Shown: one piece after another, positions 8,960 through 16,624 of the stretch
How the letters are laid out: every line of letters starts with the position of its first letter
Position numbering within the stretch: the stretch's first letter is position 1
NCBI GenBank assembly: GCA_046331175.1
Contig: JAXLRI010000005.1
Coordinates: 491,055-555,054 of the forward strand
Source of the DNA: JAWKIW01 sp046331175
Lineage (GTDB): Bacteria > Actinomycetota > Acidimicrobiia > Acidimicrobiales > Acidimicrobilacustridaceae
DNA: 64,000 nucleotides
Direction of reading: 5' to 3'
Program-made: the position numbers and the translations under genes
Notes under the pieces: generated by a model
The model's database searches: none
Told to the model about the DNA's origin: nothing
The model's input: the letters and a program-made list of their open reading frames with translations, nothing else

Positions 8960-8976
8960 CGTGGTCCTCCGTCGCC

Positions 8977-10584
8977 CTAGGTCCGGAACACGCCGAAGGC
9001 GGACGTGCCCTCGACCGGTGCCGAGTGGGCGGCCGACAGCGACAGGGCGAGCACGGTGCGGGTGTCTCGCGGGTCGATGATGCCGTCGTCCCACAGGCGG
9101 CCGGTGGCGTACAGGGCGGTCGACTCGGACTCGATCTGGCCCTCGACCGCGGCCCGCATGGCGGCGTCGGCGTCCTCGTCGTAGGGCGAGCCGGTGCGCT
9201 CGGCGGCCGCCCGCTGCACGATCGACAGCACGCCGGCCAGCTGCTTGGGGCCCATCACCGCGATCCGGTGGTTCGGCCACGAGAACACGAAGCGGGGGTC
9301 GTAGGCCCGGCCCGACATGCCGTAGTTGCCCGCCCCGTAGGAGGCGCCGACCATGACGGTGATGTGCGGGACCGTGGAGTTCGACACGGCGTTGATCAGC
9401 ATCGAGCCGTGCTTGATGATCCCGCCGCGCTCGTAGCGGGTGCCCACCATGAAGCCGGTGATGTTCTGCAGGAACACCAGCGGGATGTCGCGGCGGTTGC
9501 ACAGCTGGATGAAGTGGGCGCCCTTCTGGGCCTCTTCGGAGAAGAGGATCCCGTTGTTGGCGAGGATGCCCACCGGGAACCCGCAGATCTCGGCCCACCC
9601 GCACAGCAGCTGGGTGCCGTAGGCAGGCTTGAACTCGTCGAAGCGCGACCCGTCGACGATCCGCCAGATGATCTCGTGGGCGTCGACGGGCTGGCGCACG
9701 TCGGCGGGGGCGATGCCGAGCAGCTCGTCGGGGTCGAGCCGGGGCGGCTCGGCATCGACCGACGGCGTGCGCGGACCCGGTCCGGCCTTGCGCCAGCCGA
9801 GGTCGCCCACGAGCATCCGGCCGATGCGCAGGGCGTCGAGCTCGTCGGCGGCGAGGTGGTCGGCCAGGCCCGAGACCCGGGCGTGCATGTCGGCCCCGCC
9901 CAGCTCCTCCTCGTCGGCGTCCTCGTCGATGGCCATCTTCACCAGCGGCGGCCCGCCGAGGAACACCTTGGCGGCACCGGCCACGAACACGGTGTGGTCG
10001 CTCATCCCCGGCACGTAGGCGCCACCGGCGGTGGACGACCCGAACACCAGGGTGATGGTGGGGACGCCCTCGGCCGACAGCCGGGTGAGATTGCGGAAGG
10101 TGGCACCACCGGGCACGAAGATGTCGGCCTGCTTGGGCAGGTCGGCGCCGCCCGACTCGGTCAGGTTGATCAGCGGCAGCCGGTTGACCCGGGCGACCTC
10201 CTGGGCGCGCAGGGCCTTGGCGATGCTGGTGGGCGAGGAGGTGCCGCCCTTCACCGTCGGGTCGTTGCCCGAGATCAGGCACTCGACGCCGCGCACCAGC
10301 CCGATGCCCGTGACCATGCCGCCGCCGACGGCGTCGTCGGTGCCGTGGCCGGCGAGGGGCGCCAGCTCGAGGAAGGGGGAGTCGCGGTCGAGCAGCAGGT
10401 CGATGCGCTCGCGCAGCAGGAGCTTGCCCCGCTGGCGGTGGCGGGCGACGTAGCGGTCGCCGCCGCCCTCGTGGACCCGCGCCATGGCGTCGTGCACGGT
10501 CCCGAGCAGGGCCTCCATGGCGGCCCGGTTCTCGCGGTACGAGTCGGCGGCCGTGTCGACCGCCGTCGGCGGCGCCCCCCTCAT
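8977..10584 (-). CDS. Acyl-CoA carboxylase beta subunit (carboxyltransferase)
   Basis: 535 residues. Transfers CO2 from biotin to an acyl-CoA. N-terminal RHRQRGKLLLRERIDLLLD, the oxyanion loop region GGTSSPTSIAKALRAQEVA, FGSSTAGGAYVPGMSDH, and C-terminal GGIIKHGSMLINAVSNSTVPH with GASYGAGNYGM and SWPNHRIAVMG. These resemble methylcrotonyl/geranyl-CoA carboxylase beta subunits (LiuB/AtuC type). First gene of the operon. The ATG follows a TAGGTT -10 box by 6 bases, so it appears leaderless. No TetR/LiuR regulator or enoyl-CoA hydratase gene is adjacent, unlike typical leucine or terpene clusters. Confidence 0.93.
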   Translation of the reverse strand: MRGAPPTAVDTAADSYRENRAAMEALLGTVHDAMARVHEGGGDRYVARHRQRGKLLLRERIDLLLDRDSPFLELAPLAGHGTDDAVGGGMVTGIGLVRGVECLISGNDPTVKGGTSSPTSIAKALRAQEVARVNRLPLINLTESGGADLPKQADIFVPGGATFRNLTRLSAEGVPTITLVFGSSTAGGAYVPGMSDHTVFVAGAAKVFLGGPPLVKMAIDEDADEEELGGADMHARVSGLADHLAADELDALRIGRMLVGDLGWRKAGPGPRTPSVDAEPPRLDPDELLGIAPADVRQPVDAHEIIWRIVDGSRFDEFKPAYGTQLLCGWAEICGFPVGILANNGILFSEEAQKGAHFIQLCNRRDIPLVFLQNITGFMVGTRYERGGIIKHGSMLINAVSNSTVPHITVMVGASYGAGNYGMSGRAYDPRFVFSWPNHRIAVMGPKQLAGVLSIVQRAAAERTGSPYDEDADAAMRAAVEGQIESESTALYATGRLWDDGIIDPRDTRTVLALSLSAAHSAPVEGTSAFGVFRT

Positions 10585-10590
10585 GGCCGC

Positions 10591-10596
10591 AACCTA
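10591..10596 (-). promoter_or_regulatory. -10 hexamer TAGGTT of the carboxylase operon
   Basis: On the minus strand TAGGTT lies 6 bases before the ATG at 10584. With the plus-strand TACCGT at 10665 it makes the 93-base gap to the globin gene a divergent promoter region. Confidence 0.55.
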
Positions 10597-10664
10597 GCGC
10601 GCCCGGCCGCGGCACCCGACGGGGGGCCGGGGCCGGTCGATTCGGTCGCCGTCGCCGTGGTCGG

Positions 10665-10670
10665 TACCGT
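10665..10670 (+). promoter_or_regulatory. -10 hexamer TACCGT of the globin gene
   Basis: TACCGT ends 7 bases before the ATG at 10678 and there is no ribosome binding site, so the globin mRNA is probably leaderless. Confidence 0.5.
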
Positions 10671-10677
10671 CGGCGCC

Positions 10678-11073
10678 ATGACGACCACCCCCGCACCCGA
10701 GTCCGAGACGGTCTACGGCGCCGTCGGCGGCCAGCCCTTCTTCGACGAGCTGGTCGAGCAGTTCTACGTGGGGGTCGAGGCCGACCCCGTGCTGCGGCCG
10801 ATGTACGAGGGCGACGACCTCACCGAGGCCAAGCGGCACCTCGCCGGCTTCCTCGCCCAGTACTGGGGTGGCCCGCCCGCGTACTCCGAGGAGCGTGGCC
10901 ACCCGCGCCTGCGCATGCGCCACGCCCGCTTCCCGATCGACGACGCCGCCCGCGCCGCGTGGGAGCGCCACATGGCCGCCGCCGTCGACGCCATGGCGCC
11001 GCCCGACGACGTCCGCCAGGCGATGCTCGACTACTTCGCCATTGCCGCCGCCCACCTCGTCAACCATGCCTGA
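10678..11073 (+). CDS. Truncated hemoglobin, group II type
   Basis: 131 residues. Small 2-on-2 globin binding haem and O2/NO, expected in the cytosol. The N-terminal pattern YGAVGGQPFFDELVEQFY, then LRPMYEGDDLTEAKRHLAGFLAQYWGGP and HARFPIDDAARAAWERHM, are those of actinobacterial group II truncated globins. The proximal haem histidine is the H of RHARF. The YGAVGG and QYWGGP segments are diagnostic. The ATG follows a TACCGT box by 7 bases. It is transcribed away from the carboxylase operon and converges on the TauE gene. An NO/O2 role is inferred from the family. Confidence 0.92.
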   Translation: MTTTPAPESETVYGAVGGQPFFDELVEQFYVGVEADPVLRPMYEGDDLTEAKRHLAGFLAQYWGGPPAYSEERGHPRLRMRHARFPIDDAARAAWERHMAAAVDAMAPPDDVRQAMLDYFAIAAAHLVNHA

Positions 11074-11103
11074 GCGCGGGGTCGACGACCTCGAGCCAGC
11101 CGG

Positions 11104-12021
11104 TCAGCCGTCGGGGTCGGCCTCGCCGGCCGGCGGTCGCGGCGACGGGCCGTAGGCGACGACCGGCGAGCCCCGGTGGCGCAGGCCCGTCGCCAGGGCG
11201 ATGGCCACCAGCGCGGCGCCGACGACGCCGACCACGGCGCTGGCCACGCCGAGCATCTTGAGGCCCGACACCACGAGCACCGCCGCCAGGATCGGGCGCA
11301 CGACGTGGTCGGGTGCCCGAGACGAGATGCGGGCTCCGAGGTACACGCCCGGCACCGCGCCCACCAGCAGGGACGCGGTGACGTCGAGCTGGACCGACCC
11401 GAAGAGGAGGTGGGCGATGGCCGCCGACGCCACGAGCGGGATCGCCTGCACCAGGTCGGTGCCGACCAGCTGGCGGCTGCTGAGGGCCGGGTAGAGCAGG
11501 AGCAGCAGCACCATCATCAGCGAGCCGCTGCCCACCGAGGTCAGCCCCACCATCACGCCGCCGAACACGCCGATCAGCAGCGTGCGGGCCCGGCGGACCT
11601 GGATCTCGGCGAGGGCGTCGTCGGCACCGGTGCGCCGGCCCGAGAACGCCCCCTTGGCGGTGAGCCCGACCGACGCCAGGAGCAGCGCCACGCCGACGGC
11701 CCGCTGCACGAAGTCGTTGACGGCTTGCTGGTCGTGGGCGAGGTGCAGGGCCCACACGCTGGCGAAGGCCGCCGGCACCGAGCCGAGCGTGAGCCAGCCG
11801 ACGAGGCGCAGGTTCACCGTCCCTCGCCGCAGGTGCACCCCGCCGCCGATCGGCTTCATCACCATCGAGGCGACGAGGTCCGACGACACGGCGGCGAGGG
11901 GTGGCACCTTGAAGACCAGCACCAGCAGGGGCGTCATCAGCGCCCCGCCGCCCATCCCGGTCAGGCCGACGACGAAGCCGACGCCGAGTCCGGCCAGCGC
12001 GAGGGGGAGGTCGAGGTCCAT
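11104..12021 (-). CDS. TauE/SafE family membrane transporter
   Basis: 305 residues with about eight hydrophobic helices. The first helix carries GVGFVVGLTGMGGGALMTPLL, and the repeat half carries GVFGGVMVGLTSVGSGSLMMVLLLL. These are the paired Gly-rich signatures of TauE/SafE exporters, linked to sulfite, sulfonate or organic-anion export. The frame is open upstream to 12114. The ATG at 12021 is preferred because AGGAG precedes it and the product then begins directly with a membrane helix. A sigma-70-like promoter lies at 12093-12122, giving a leader of about 65 bases. Confidence 0.9.
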   Translation of the reverse strand: MDLDLPLALAGLGVGFVVGLTGMGGGALMTPLLVLVFKVPPLAAVSSDLVASMVMKPIGGGVHLRRGTVNLRLVGWLTLGSVPAAFASVWALHLAHDQQAVNDFVQRAVGVALLLASVGLTAKGAFSGRRTGADDALAEIQVRRARTLLIGVFGGVMVGLTSVGSGSLMMVLLLLLYPALSSRQLVGTDLVQAIPLVASAAIAHLLFGSVQLDVTASLLVGAVPGVYLGARISSRAPDHVVRPILAAVLVVSGLKMLGVASAVVGVVGAALVAIALATGLRHRGSPVVAYGPSPRPPAGEADPDG

Positions 12022-12075
12022 GCTCGGCGTGCTCCTCGCGGTCGGGTGCCGGGGTCGGGCCGCCGCCTCGTACCT

Positions 12076-12090
12076 CCACCAACAAGGTGG
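12076..12090. repeat. Inverted repeat CCACC-N5-GGTGG at the TauE transcription start
   Basis: A 5-bp inverted repeat with an AACAA spacer lies just downstream of the -10 box of the TauE promoter, covering the expected start site. It could be an operator half-site pair or a 5' hairpin. No regulator gene is adjacent. Confidence 0.3.
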
Positions 12091-12092
12091 GA

Positions 12093-12122
12093 AATGTAGG
12101 GACCGGTACGCCACCCGGTCAA
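12093..12122 (-). promoter_or_regulatory. Sigma-70-like promoter of the TauE gene
   Basis: On the minus strand TTGACC (12117-12122) and TACATT (12093-12098) are separated by 18 bases. This is the clearest -35/-10 pair in the window. It reads towards the ATG at 12021, and the surrounding bases are less GC-rich than the rest. Confidence 0.6.
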
Positions 12123-12209
12123 GTGGTGGGGCCGGGCGAGCCCGCCCCCGGTCCCCGGAGTCGTCGTCGGCCGGCCCGCCCGGCCACTCCCGGGCGGCGG
12201 TGACGTTGG

Positions 12210-12215
12210 TAGGTT
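12210..12215 (+). promoter_or_regulatory. -10 hexamer TAGGTT of the peroxiredoxin gene
   Basis: TAGGTT ends 6 bases before the ATG at 12222. Leaderless start expected. Confidence 0.55.
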
Positions 12216-12221
12216 GCCGAC

Positions 12222-12698
12222 ATGGCTGCTTCGACCGCTGCGAACCGACTCGAGCCGGGGGCCAAGGCTCCGGCGTTCTCGCTCAAGGACCAGGACGGTG
12301 CCACCGTGCGCCTGTCGTCGTTCAAGGGGCGCAAGGTCCTCGTGTACTTCTACCCGAAGGCCGACACGCCGGGTTGCACCACCCAGTCGTGCGGCCTGCG
12401 CGACATCGCCGGCGACGTGGGCGACACCGCCATCGTGGGCATCAGCCCCGACCTGCCCGACAAGCAGAAGCGCTTCGACGACAAGTACGGCCTCGGGTTC
12501 CCGCTGCTGTCCGACCCCGAGCACGCCACCGCCGAGGCGTTCGGCGTGTGGGGCGAGAAGAGCATGTACGGCAAGAAGTACTTCGGCATCATCCGGTCGG
12601 CCTTCCTGATCGACGAGAAGGGCAAGGTCGCCGAGGCCTGGTACAAGGTCAGCCCCAAGGACACCCCCAAGAACCTGTTGAAGGCCCTCGAGGCGTGA
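12222..12698 (+). CDS. bcp: Thioredoxin-dependent thiol peroxidase (Bcp/PrxQ type)
   Basis: 158 residues. Reduces hydroperoxides using a cysteine pair recycled by thioredoxin, in the cytosol. APAFSLKDQDG begins the thioredoxin fold. The active site TPGCTTQSCGLRD holds the peroxidatic Cys and a resolving Cys five residues later, the atypical 2-Cys arrangement of PrxQ. FGVWGEKSMYGKKYFGIIRSAFLID is the usual Bcp C-terminal half. The stop overlaps the GTG of the next gene (GTGA), so it is coupled to fabZ. Confidence 0.94.
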   Translation: MAASTAANRLEPGAKAPAFSLKDQDGATVRLSSFKGRKVLVYFYPKADTPGCTTQSCGLRDIAGDVGDTAIVGISPDLPDKQKRFDDKYGLGFPLLSDPEHATAEAFGVWGEKSMYGKKYFGIIRSAFLIDEKGKVAEAWYKVSPKDTPKNLLKALEA

Positions 12699-13135
12699 CC
12701 GCGATCCCCGACCCGCTCGAGGTCCTCCCGCACCGTCCGCCCTTCCTGTTCCTCGACGAGGTGGTGCGGCTCGAGCCGGGTGTCGGTGCCGCCGGTCGGT
12801 GGCGCCTCCACGGCGACGAGGACTTCTTCTCCGGGCACTTCCCGGGCCGACCGACCTTGCCCGGGGTCCTCATGCTCGAGGCCATCGCGCAGCTCGGTGC
12901 CTACGCCGTGCTCGCCGGCGGCACCGCGGTGGGCAAGCTGCCCCTGTTCGGGGGCGTCGACGGCGTGCGCTTCCGTCGCCAGGTCGTCCCCGGCGACGTC
13001 CTCGACCTCGAGGTCGAGCTGGGTCGCATGTCGGCGCGGGCGGGCCGGGGCCACGGGCGCGCCTCGGTCGACGGTGAGACGGCGTGCGAGGCCGACCTGC
13101 TGTTCGTGCTCGTCGACGCCGCGGCCGCCGGCTGA
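12695..13135 (+). CDS. fabZ: 3-hydroxyacyl-ACP dehydratase FabZ
   Basis: 146 residues, normal for FabZ. Dehydrates beta-hydroxyacyl-ACP in fatty-acid elongation. LPHRPPFLFLDEVV carries the catalytic His, and GHFPGRPTLPGVLMLEAIAQ carries the catalytic Glu and the central hot-dog helix. The GTG start lies in the 4-bp overlap with the bcp stop. The main FAS-II operon (fabD-H-G-acpP-F) lies 1.3 kb downstream on the other strand. Many actinobacteria use HadAB instead of FabZ, so a FabZ-type enzyme is of some taxonomic interest. Confidence 0.92.
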   Translation: MTAIPDPLEVLPHRPPFLFLDEVVRLEPGVGAAGRWRLHGDEDFFSGHFPGRPTLPGVLMLEAIAQLGAYAVLAGGTAVGKLPLFGGVDGVRFRRQVVPGDVLDLEVELGRMSARAGRGHGRASVDGETACEADLLFVLVDAAAAG

Positions 13136-13190
13136 CCGCACCCGATCCGGCCCGACCTCACGTTCCCGGCTGCCCGAGCGTTCATCGGTC

Positions 13191-13736
13191 GTGGAGCTGC
13201 CTCCCTTCGACCACCTCCTCGACGAGCACGGCCGCGACGTCCACCGGTACCTGCTGGCGGTGGCCGGCCCCGGCGACGCGGCCGACTGCTACCAGGAGAC
13301 GGTCGTCGCCGCGCTCCGCGCCTACCCCGACCTGCGCGACGCCACCAACCTGCGGGGCTGGCTGCTCACCATCGCGCACCACAAGGCCATGGACGGCCAC
13401 CGCCGCCGGGCCCGCCACGCGGTCGCCGACGGCCTCGTGCCGACGGATCGGCCGGCCGCCGCCGCCGGCCCCGAAGAGCTGGCGGTGGCGGCCGGCGGCG
13501 ACCTGTGGGGCGTCGTGCGGGCCCTGCCGGAGGGCCAGCGGGCCGCCGTGGTCCACCGCTACGTCCTCGACCTGCCCTACGTCGAGATCGCCGCCCTGCT
13601 GGGGTGCAGCGAAGCCGCTGCCCGCCAGCGCGTGCGCGCCGGCCTCGCCACCCTGCGCGCCGCCCTTCGTCCGCCGGCCGCCGGCGACGGCCTCGCCCCG
13701 ACCGACGGATCCGATGCCAACCGGGAGGACCGATGA
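13191..13736 (+). CDS. ECF-family RNA polymerase sigma factor
   Basis: 181 residues. Region 2 includes VHRYLLAVAGPGDAADCYQETVVAALRAYP and LRGWLLTIAHHKAMDGHRRR, which bind core polymerase and the -10 element. Region 4 is ALPEGQRAAVVHRYVLDLPYVEIAALLGCSEAAARQRVRAGLATLR, a standard helix-turn-helix. The GTG at 13191 is the first start preceding region 2. No Shine-Dalgarno or convincing -10 was seen before it. The stop overlaps the ATG of the alkyltransferase gene (ATGA). The target genes are unknown. There is no separate anti-sigma gene next to it. Confidence 0.87.
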   Translation: MELPPFDHLLDEHGRDVHRYLLAVAGPGDAADCYQETVVAALRAYPDLRDATNLRGWLLTIAHHKAMDGHRRRARHAVADGLVPTDRPAAAAGPEELAVAAGGDLWGVVRALPEGQRAAVVHRYVLDLPYVEIAALLGCSEAAARQRVRAGLATLRAALRPPAAGDGLAPTDGSDANREDR

Positions 13737-14350
13737 CCGAGATCGACGACCTGCGCCGCGCCCTGCGCGCCGGACCCGACGTCGCCGGGGAGGACCTCGA
13801 CGAGCTGACCCGCCGGGCCGTGGCGGTGGCCGACGCCCAGGGCGTCGTCGACGTCGCCTGGGGCGCGGTCGACAGCCCGGTCGGCACCCTGCACGTCGCC
13901 GCCACCGAGGCCGGGGTGGTGAGCCTCGCCTGGGAGGGCCAGGACTGGCAGCCCCGCGTCGCTGCCGCCGTCTCGCCCCGCATCGTGGCGCTGCCGGGCC
14001 GGGTCGACGTCGCCCGCCGGCAGCTCGACGAGTACTTCGCCCACCGCCGGACCGCGTTCGACCTCCCCGTCGACTGGTCGATGTCGGCCGGGTTCCGGCG
14101 AACGGTCCTGCAGGCCCTCGTGGGGGTGCCCTACGGCCAGGTCGTGACCTACCGCGACCTCGCCGAGCGCACCGGCCGGCCGGGTGCGTCGCGGGCCGTG
14201 GGCGGCGCGATGGCCTCGAACCCGGTGCCGATCATCGTGCCCTGCCACCGCGTGCTGCGCACCGGTGGCGGCCTCGGTGGGTACAGCGGCGCCGGTGGCC
14301 TCGACACCAAGCGGACCCTGCTGGCGCTGGAGGGCGCCCTGCTCGTCTGA
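13733..14350 (+). CDS. ogt: Methylated-DNA-protein cysteine methyltransferase with N-terminal extension
   Basis: 205 residues. Removes O6-alkyl groups from guanine by irreversible transfer to its own cysteine. The active site PCHRVLRTGGGLGGYSGAGG and the DNA-binding helix region VPYGQVVTYRDLAERTGRPGASRAVGGAMASNPVPIIVPC are intact. About 45 residues precede the first family strand (VDSPVGTLHVAATEAG). This segment (DDLRRALRAGPDVAGEDLDELTRRA) is charged and helical and is not the zinc-binding Ada domain. GGAGG precedes the ATG, which overlaps the sigma-factor stop. The pair may form a DNA-alkylation response unit (inference). Confidence 0.9.
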   Translation: MTEIDDLRRALRAGPDVAGEDLDELTRRAVAVADAQGVVDVAWGAVDSPVGTLHVAATEAGVVSLAWEGQDWQPRVAAAVSPRIVALPGRVDVARRQLDEYFAHRRTAFDLPVDWSMSAGFRRTVLQALVGVPYGQVVTYRDLAERTGRPGASRAVGGAMASNPVPIIVPCHRVLRTGGGLGGYSGAGGLDTKRTLLALEGALLV

Positions 14351-14366
14351 TCCGGCCGCTGGAGCC

Positions 14367-14385
14367 GACCCGGTCGGGCCGGGTC
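14367..14385. terminator. Hairpin between ogt and fabF
   Basis: GACCCGG/CCGGGTC stem with a 5-base TCGGG loop in the 63-base gap between convergent stops. There is no T-tract. It can serve both directions. Confidence 0.45.
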
Positions 14386-14413
14386 TGCGCCGGTCGGGCC
14401 AGGTCGGATCCGG

Positions 14414-15589
14414 TCAGGCCGGGGCGAGGACGAGGCAGCCGTTGTGGCCGCCGAACCCGAAGCTGTTCGACAGCGTCGGGCCCGGTTCCCACGGCCGGGC
14501 CTCGCCGATCACGAGGTCGATGGTGGCCATCTCGGGGTCGGGCTCGGCGTGGCCCATCGTCGGGGGGAGCGAACGGTGCTCGAAGCTGAGGACGACCGCC
14601 ACCGCCTCGATCGATCCGGCGGCGCCCAGGGCGTGGCCGGTGACCCCCTTGATCGAGGTGACCGGCGGGCCGGGCTGGCCGAAGAGCTTGGCGATGGCCT
14701 CGGCCTCGGCGGCGTCGTTCAGCGGGGTCGAGGTGCCGTGGGCGTTGATGGAGGCCACGTCGGCCGGTGTGATCCCGGCCTCGGCCAGTGCCAGCTCCAT
14801 GCAGGCGATGGCGCCGGCGCCACCCGGGGCGGGCGCGGTGATGTGGTGGGCGTCGGCCGAGGAGGCCCCGCCGAGCACCTCGCCGAGGATGGTGGCGCCG
14901 CGGGCGACGGCCAGCTCCCACTCCTCGAGGACGAGCACGCCGGCGCCCTCGGACATGACGAAGCCGTCACGGCGGGCGTCGAAGGGCCGTGAGTGGCCGG
15001 TGGAGGACAGGGCGGTCATGTTGCGGAAGCCGGCGACGCCGGTCTCGGTCATGGCGGCCTCGGTGCTGCCGGCCACGACGGCGTCGCAGCGGCCCGTGGT
15101 GATCAGCCGGGCGGCGTTGGCGATGGCGTGGGTGCCGGTGGCGCACGCCGTCACGACCGTCTCGCAGGGTCCCTGGAAGCCGTGGCGCATCGACACCGCG
15201 GCCGCCGGGGCGTTGCCCATCACCATCGGGATCAGGAACGGCGAGACCCGGCGGGGCCCCTTCTCGTGCCGGACGATGGTCTGGTCCTCGATGGTGATGA
15301 GGCCGCCGATGCCCGTGCCGATCATCACGCCGGTGCGGAGGGGGTCGGCGGTCAGCGGGCCGGCCTGGTCCAGCGCCATGCCGGCGGCCGCCATGGCGAA
15401 CTGCTGGAACCGGTCGGCCCGGCGGACCTCCTTGGGGTTGCCGTTGAACCACGGCATCGGATCGAAGTCGTCGATCCGCAGCACCTCGCCGTCGGGCGGC
15501 GGCCGGTGCAGGCCCTCCCAGAACGCGTCGGTGCCGATGCCGCACGAGGCGACGACGCCGATGCCGGTGACCGCGACCCGCCGAGCCAT
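14414..15589 (-). CDS. fabF: 3-oxoacyl-ACP synthase II (FabF)
   Basis: 391 residues. Condenses malonyl-ACP with acyl-ACP in FAS-II elongation. Catalytic Cys in TACATGTHAI, His in NAHGTSTPLND and His in GVTGHALGAAGSIEA are all present, as is SNSFGFGGHN near the end. The ATG overlaps the acpP stop by one base (TGATG). It is the last gene of the fabD-fabH-fabG-acpP-fabF operon. Confidence 0.96.
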   Translation of the reverse strand: MARRVAVTGIGVVASCGIGTDAFWEGLHRPPPDGEVLRIDDFDPMPWFNGNPKEVRRADRFQQFAMAAAGMALDQAGPLTADPLRTGVMIGTGIGGLITIEDQTIVRHEKGPRRVSPFLIPMVMGNAPAAAVSMRHGFQGPCETVVTACATGTHAIANAARLITTGRCDAVVAGSTEAAMTETGVAGFRNMTALSSTGHSRPFDARRDGFVMSEGAGVLVLEEWELAVARGATILGEVLGGASSADAHHITAPAPGGAGAIACMELALAEAGITPADVASINAHGTSTPLNDAAEAEAIAKLFGQPGPPVTSIKGVTGHALGAAGSIEAVAVVLSFEHRSLPPTMGHAEPDPEMATIDLVIGEARPWEPGPTLSNSFGFGGHNGCLVLAPA

Positions 15590-15825
15590 CAGAGCTTGGA
15601 GCGCACCAGGTCGAGCGCCTGGCCGACGGTCTCGATCCCCTCGAGCTCGGACTCGTCGACGCTGATGTCGAACTCCTCCTCGAGGGCCATGACCAGCTCG
15701 ACGAGGTCGAGGCTGTCGGCGTCGAGGTCGTCGCCGAACTTGGCCGTGGGGGTGACCTGGTCGGCCTGGACGTTGAGGATCTCCACGGCGCACTTGGTGA
15801 ACCGCTCGAGGATGTCGTCGCTCAC
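15589..15825 (-). CDS. acpP: Acyl carrier protein
   Basis: 78 residues, strongly acidic. Carries the growing acyl chain on 4'-phosphopantetheine attached to Ser in DLDADSLDLVELVMALEEEF. The GTG start has a GGAGAGA ribosome binding site a few bases upstream. An 80-base gap to fabG is the longest spacing in the operon and may allow extra ACP expression, but no promoter was identified there. Confidence 0.97.
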   Translation of the reverse strand: MSDDILERFTKCAVEILNVQADQVTPTAKFGDDLDADSLDLVELVMALEEEFDISVDESELEGIETVGQALDLVRSKL

Positions 15826-15904
15826 GGGTTTCTCTCCGGATGGTGGATGGGTTGGCAGGAACTGTAGGGGGTGGCGGGCGGGGGGCTCCCCGACGCCGGA
15901 CCGC

Positions 15905-16624
15905 TCACCAGACGCCCATGCCGAGGCCCCCGTCGACGGGGACCACGGCGCCGGTGATGTACCCGGCGTCGTCGGAGGCGAGGAAGCGGGCGGTGGCGGC
16001 GACCTCGTCGGGCCGACCGAAGCGCCCCACGGGCACGGCGGCGGTGATGAGCTCGCGGCGCTCCTCGGAGACGGCGCCCATCATGTCGGTGTCGATCGGG
16101 CCCGGGGCGATCACGTTCACCGTGATCTGGCGGGTGGCGAACTCGCGGGCCAGCGAGCGGGCCAGCCCGACGATGCCGGCCTTGGACGCCGCGTAGTTGG
16201 CCTGGCCGGCCTGGCCGGTGGCGCCGACGACCGACGAGATGAAGATGATGCGCCCCCAGCGGGCCCGCATCATCTTGGTGACGGCCCGTCGGGCCACGCG
16301 GAACCCGCCGGTGAGGTTGGTCTCGACGACCTCGGCGAAGTCGGGGTCCTTCATGCGCAGCACGAGGGTGTCCCGGGTGACGCCGGCGTTGGACACCAGC
16401 ACCTCGACCGGGCCCAGGTCGGCCTCGACCCGGTCGAAGGCGGCCTCCACCTGGTCGAGGTCGGTGACGTCGCAGGGCACGCAGAGCAGGCCCTCGGCGT
16501 CGGCGGCGTCGGGCGGGGCCGACCGGTAGGTGATCGCCACCCGGTCCCCCGCATCGGCGAAGGCGCGGGCGCAGGCCAGCCCGATGCCCTTGGCGCCTCC
16601 CGTGACCAACACGACCCTGCTCAT
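15905..16624 (-). CDS. fabG: 3-oxoacyl-ACP reductase FabG
   Basis: 239 residues. NADPH-dependent reduction of 3-ketoacyl-ACP. Short-chain dehydrogenase with TGGAKGIG cofactor loop, SNAGVTRD, catalytic Ser in FISSVVGATGQAGQANYAASK and the YAASK dyad, and VIAPGPIDTDMM. The ATG overlaps the fabH stop in ATGA. Its place in the FAS operon supports fatty-acid synthesis and not another SDR role. Confidence 0.94.
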   Translation of the reverse strand: MSRVVLVTGGAKGIGLACARAFADAGDRVAITYRSAPPDAADAEGLLCVPCDVTDLDQVEAAFDRVEADLGPVEVLVSNAGVTRDTLVLRMKDPDFAEVVETNLTGGFRVARRAVTKMMRARWGRIIFISSVVGATGQAGQANYAASKAGIVGLARSLAREFATRQITVNVIAPGPIDTDMMGAVSEERRELITAAVPVGRFGRPDEVAATARFLASDDAGYITGAVVPVDGGLGMGVW

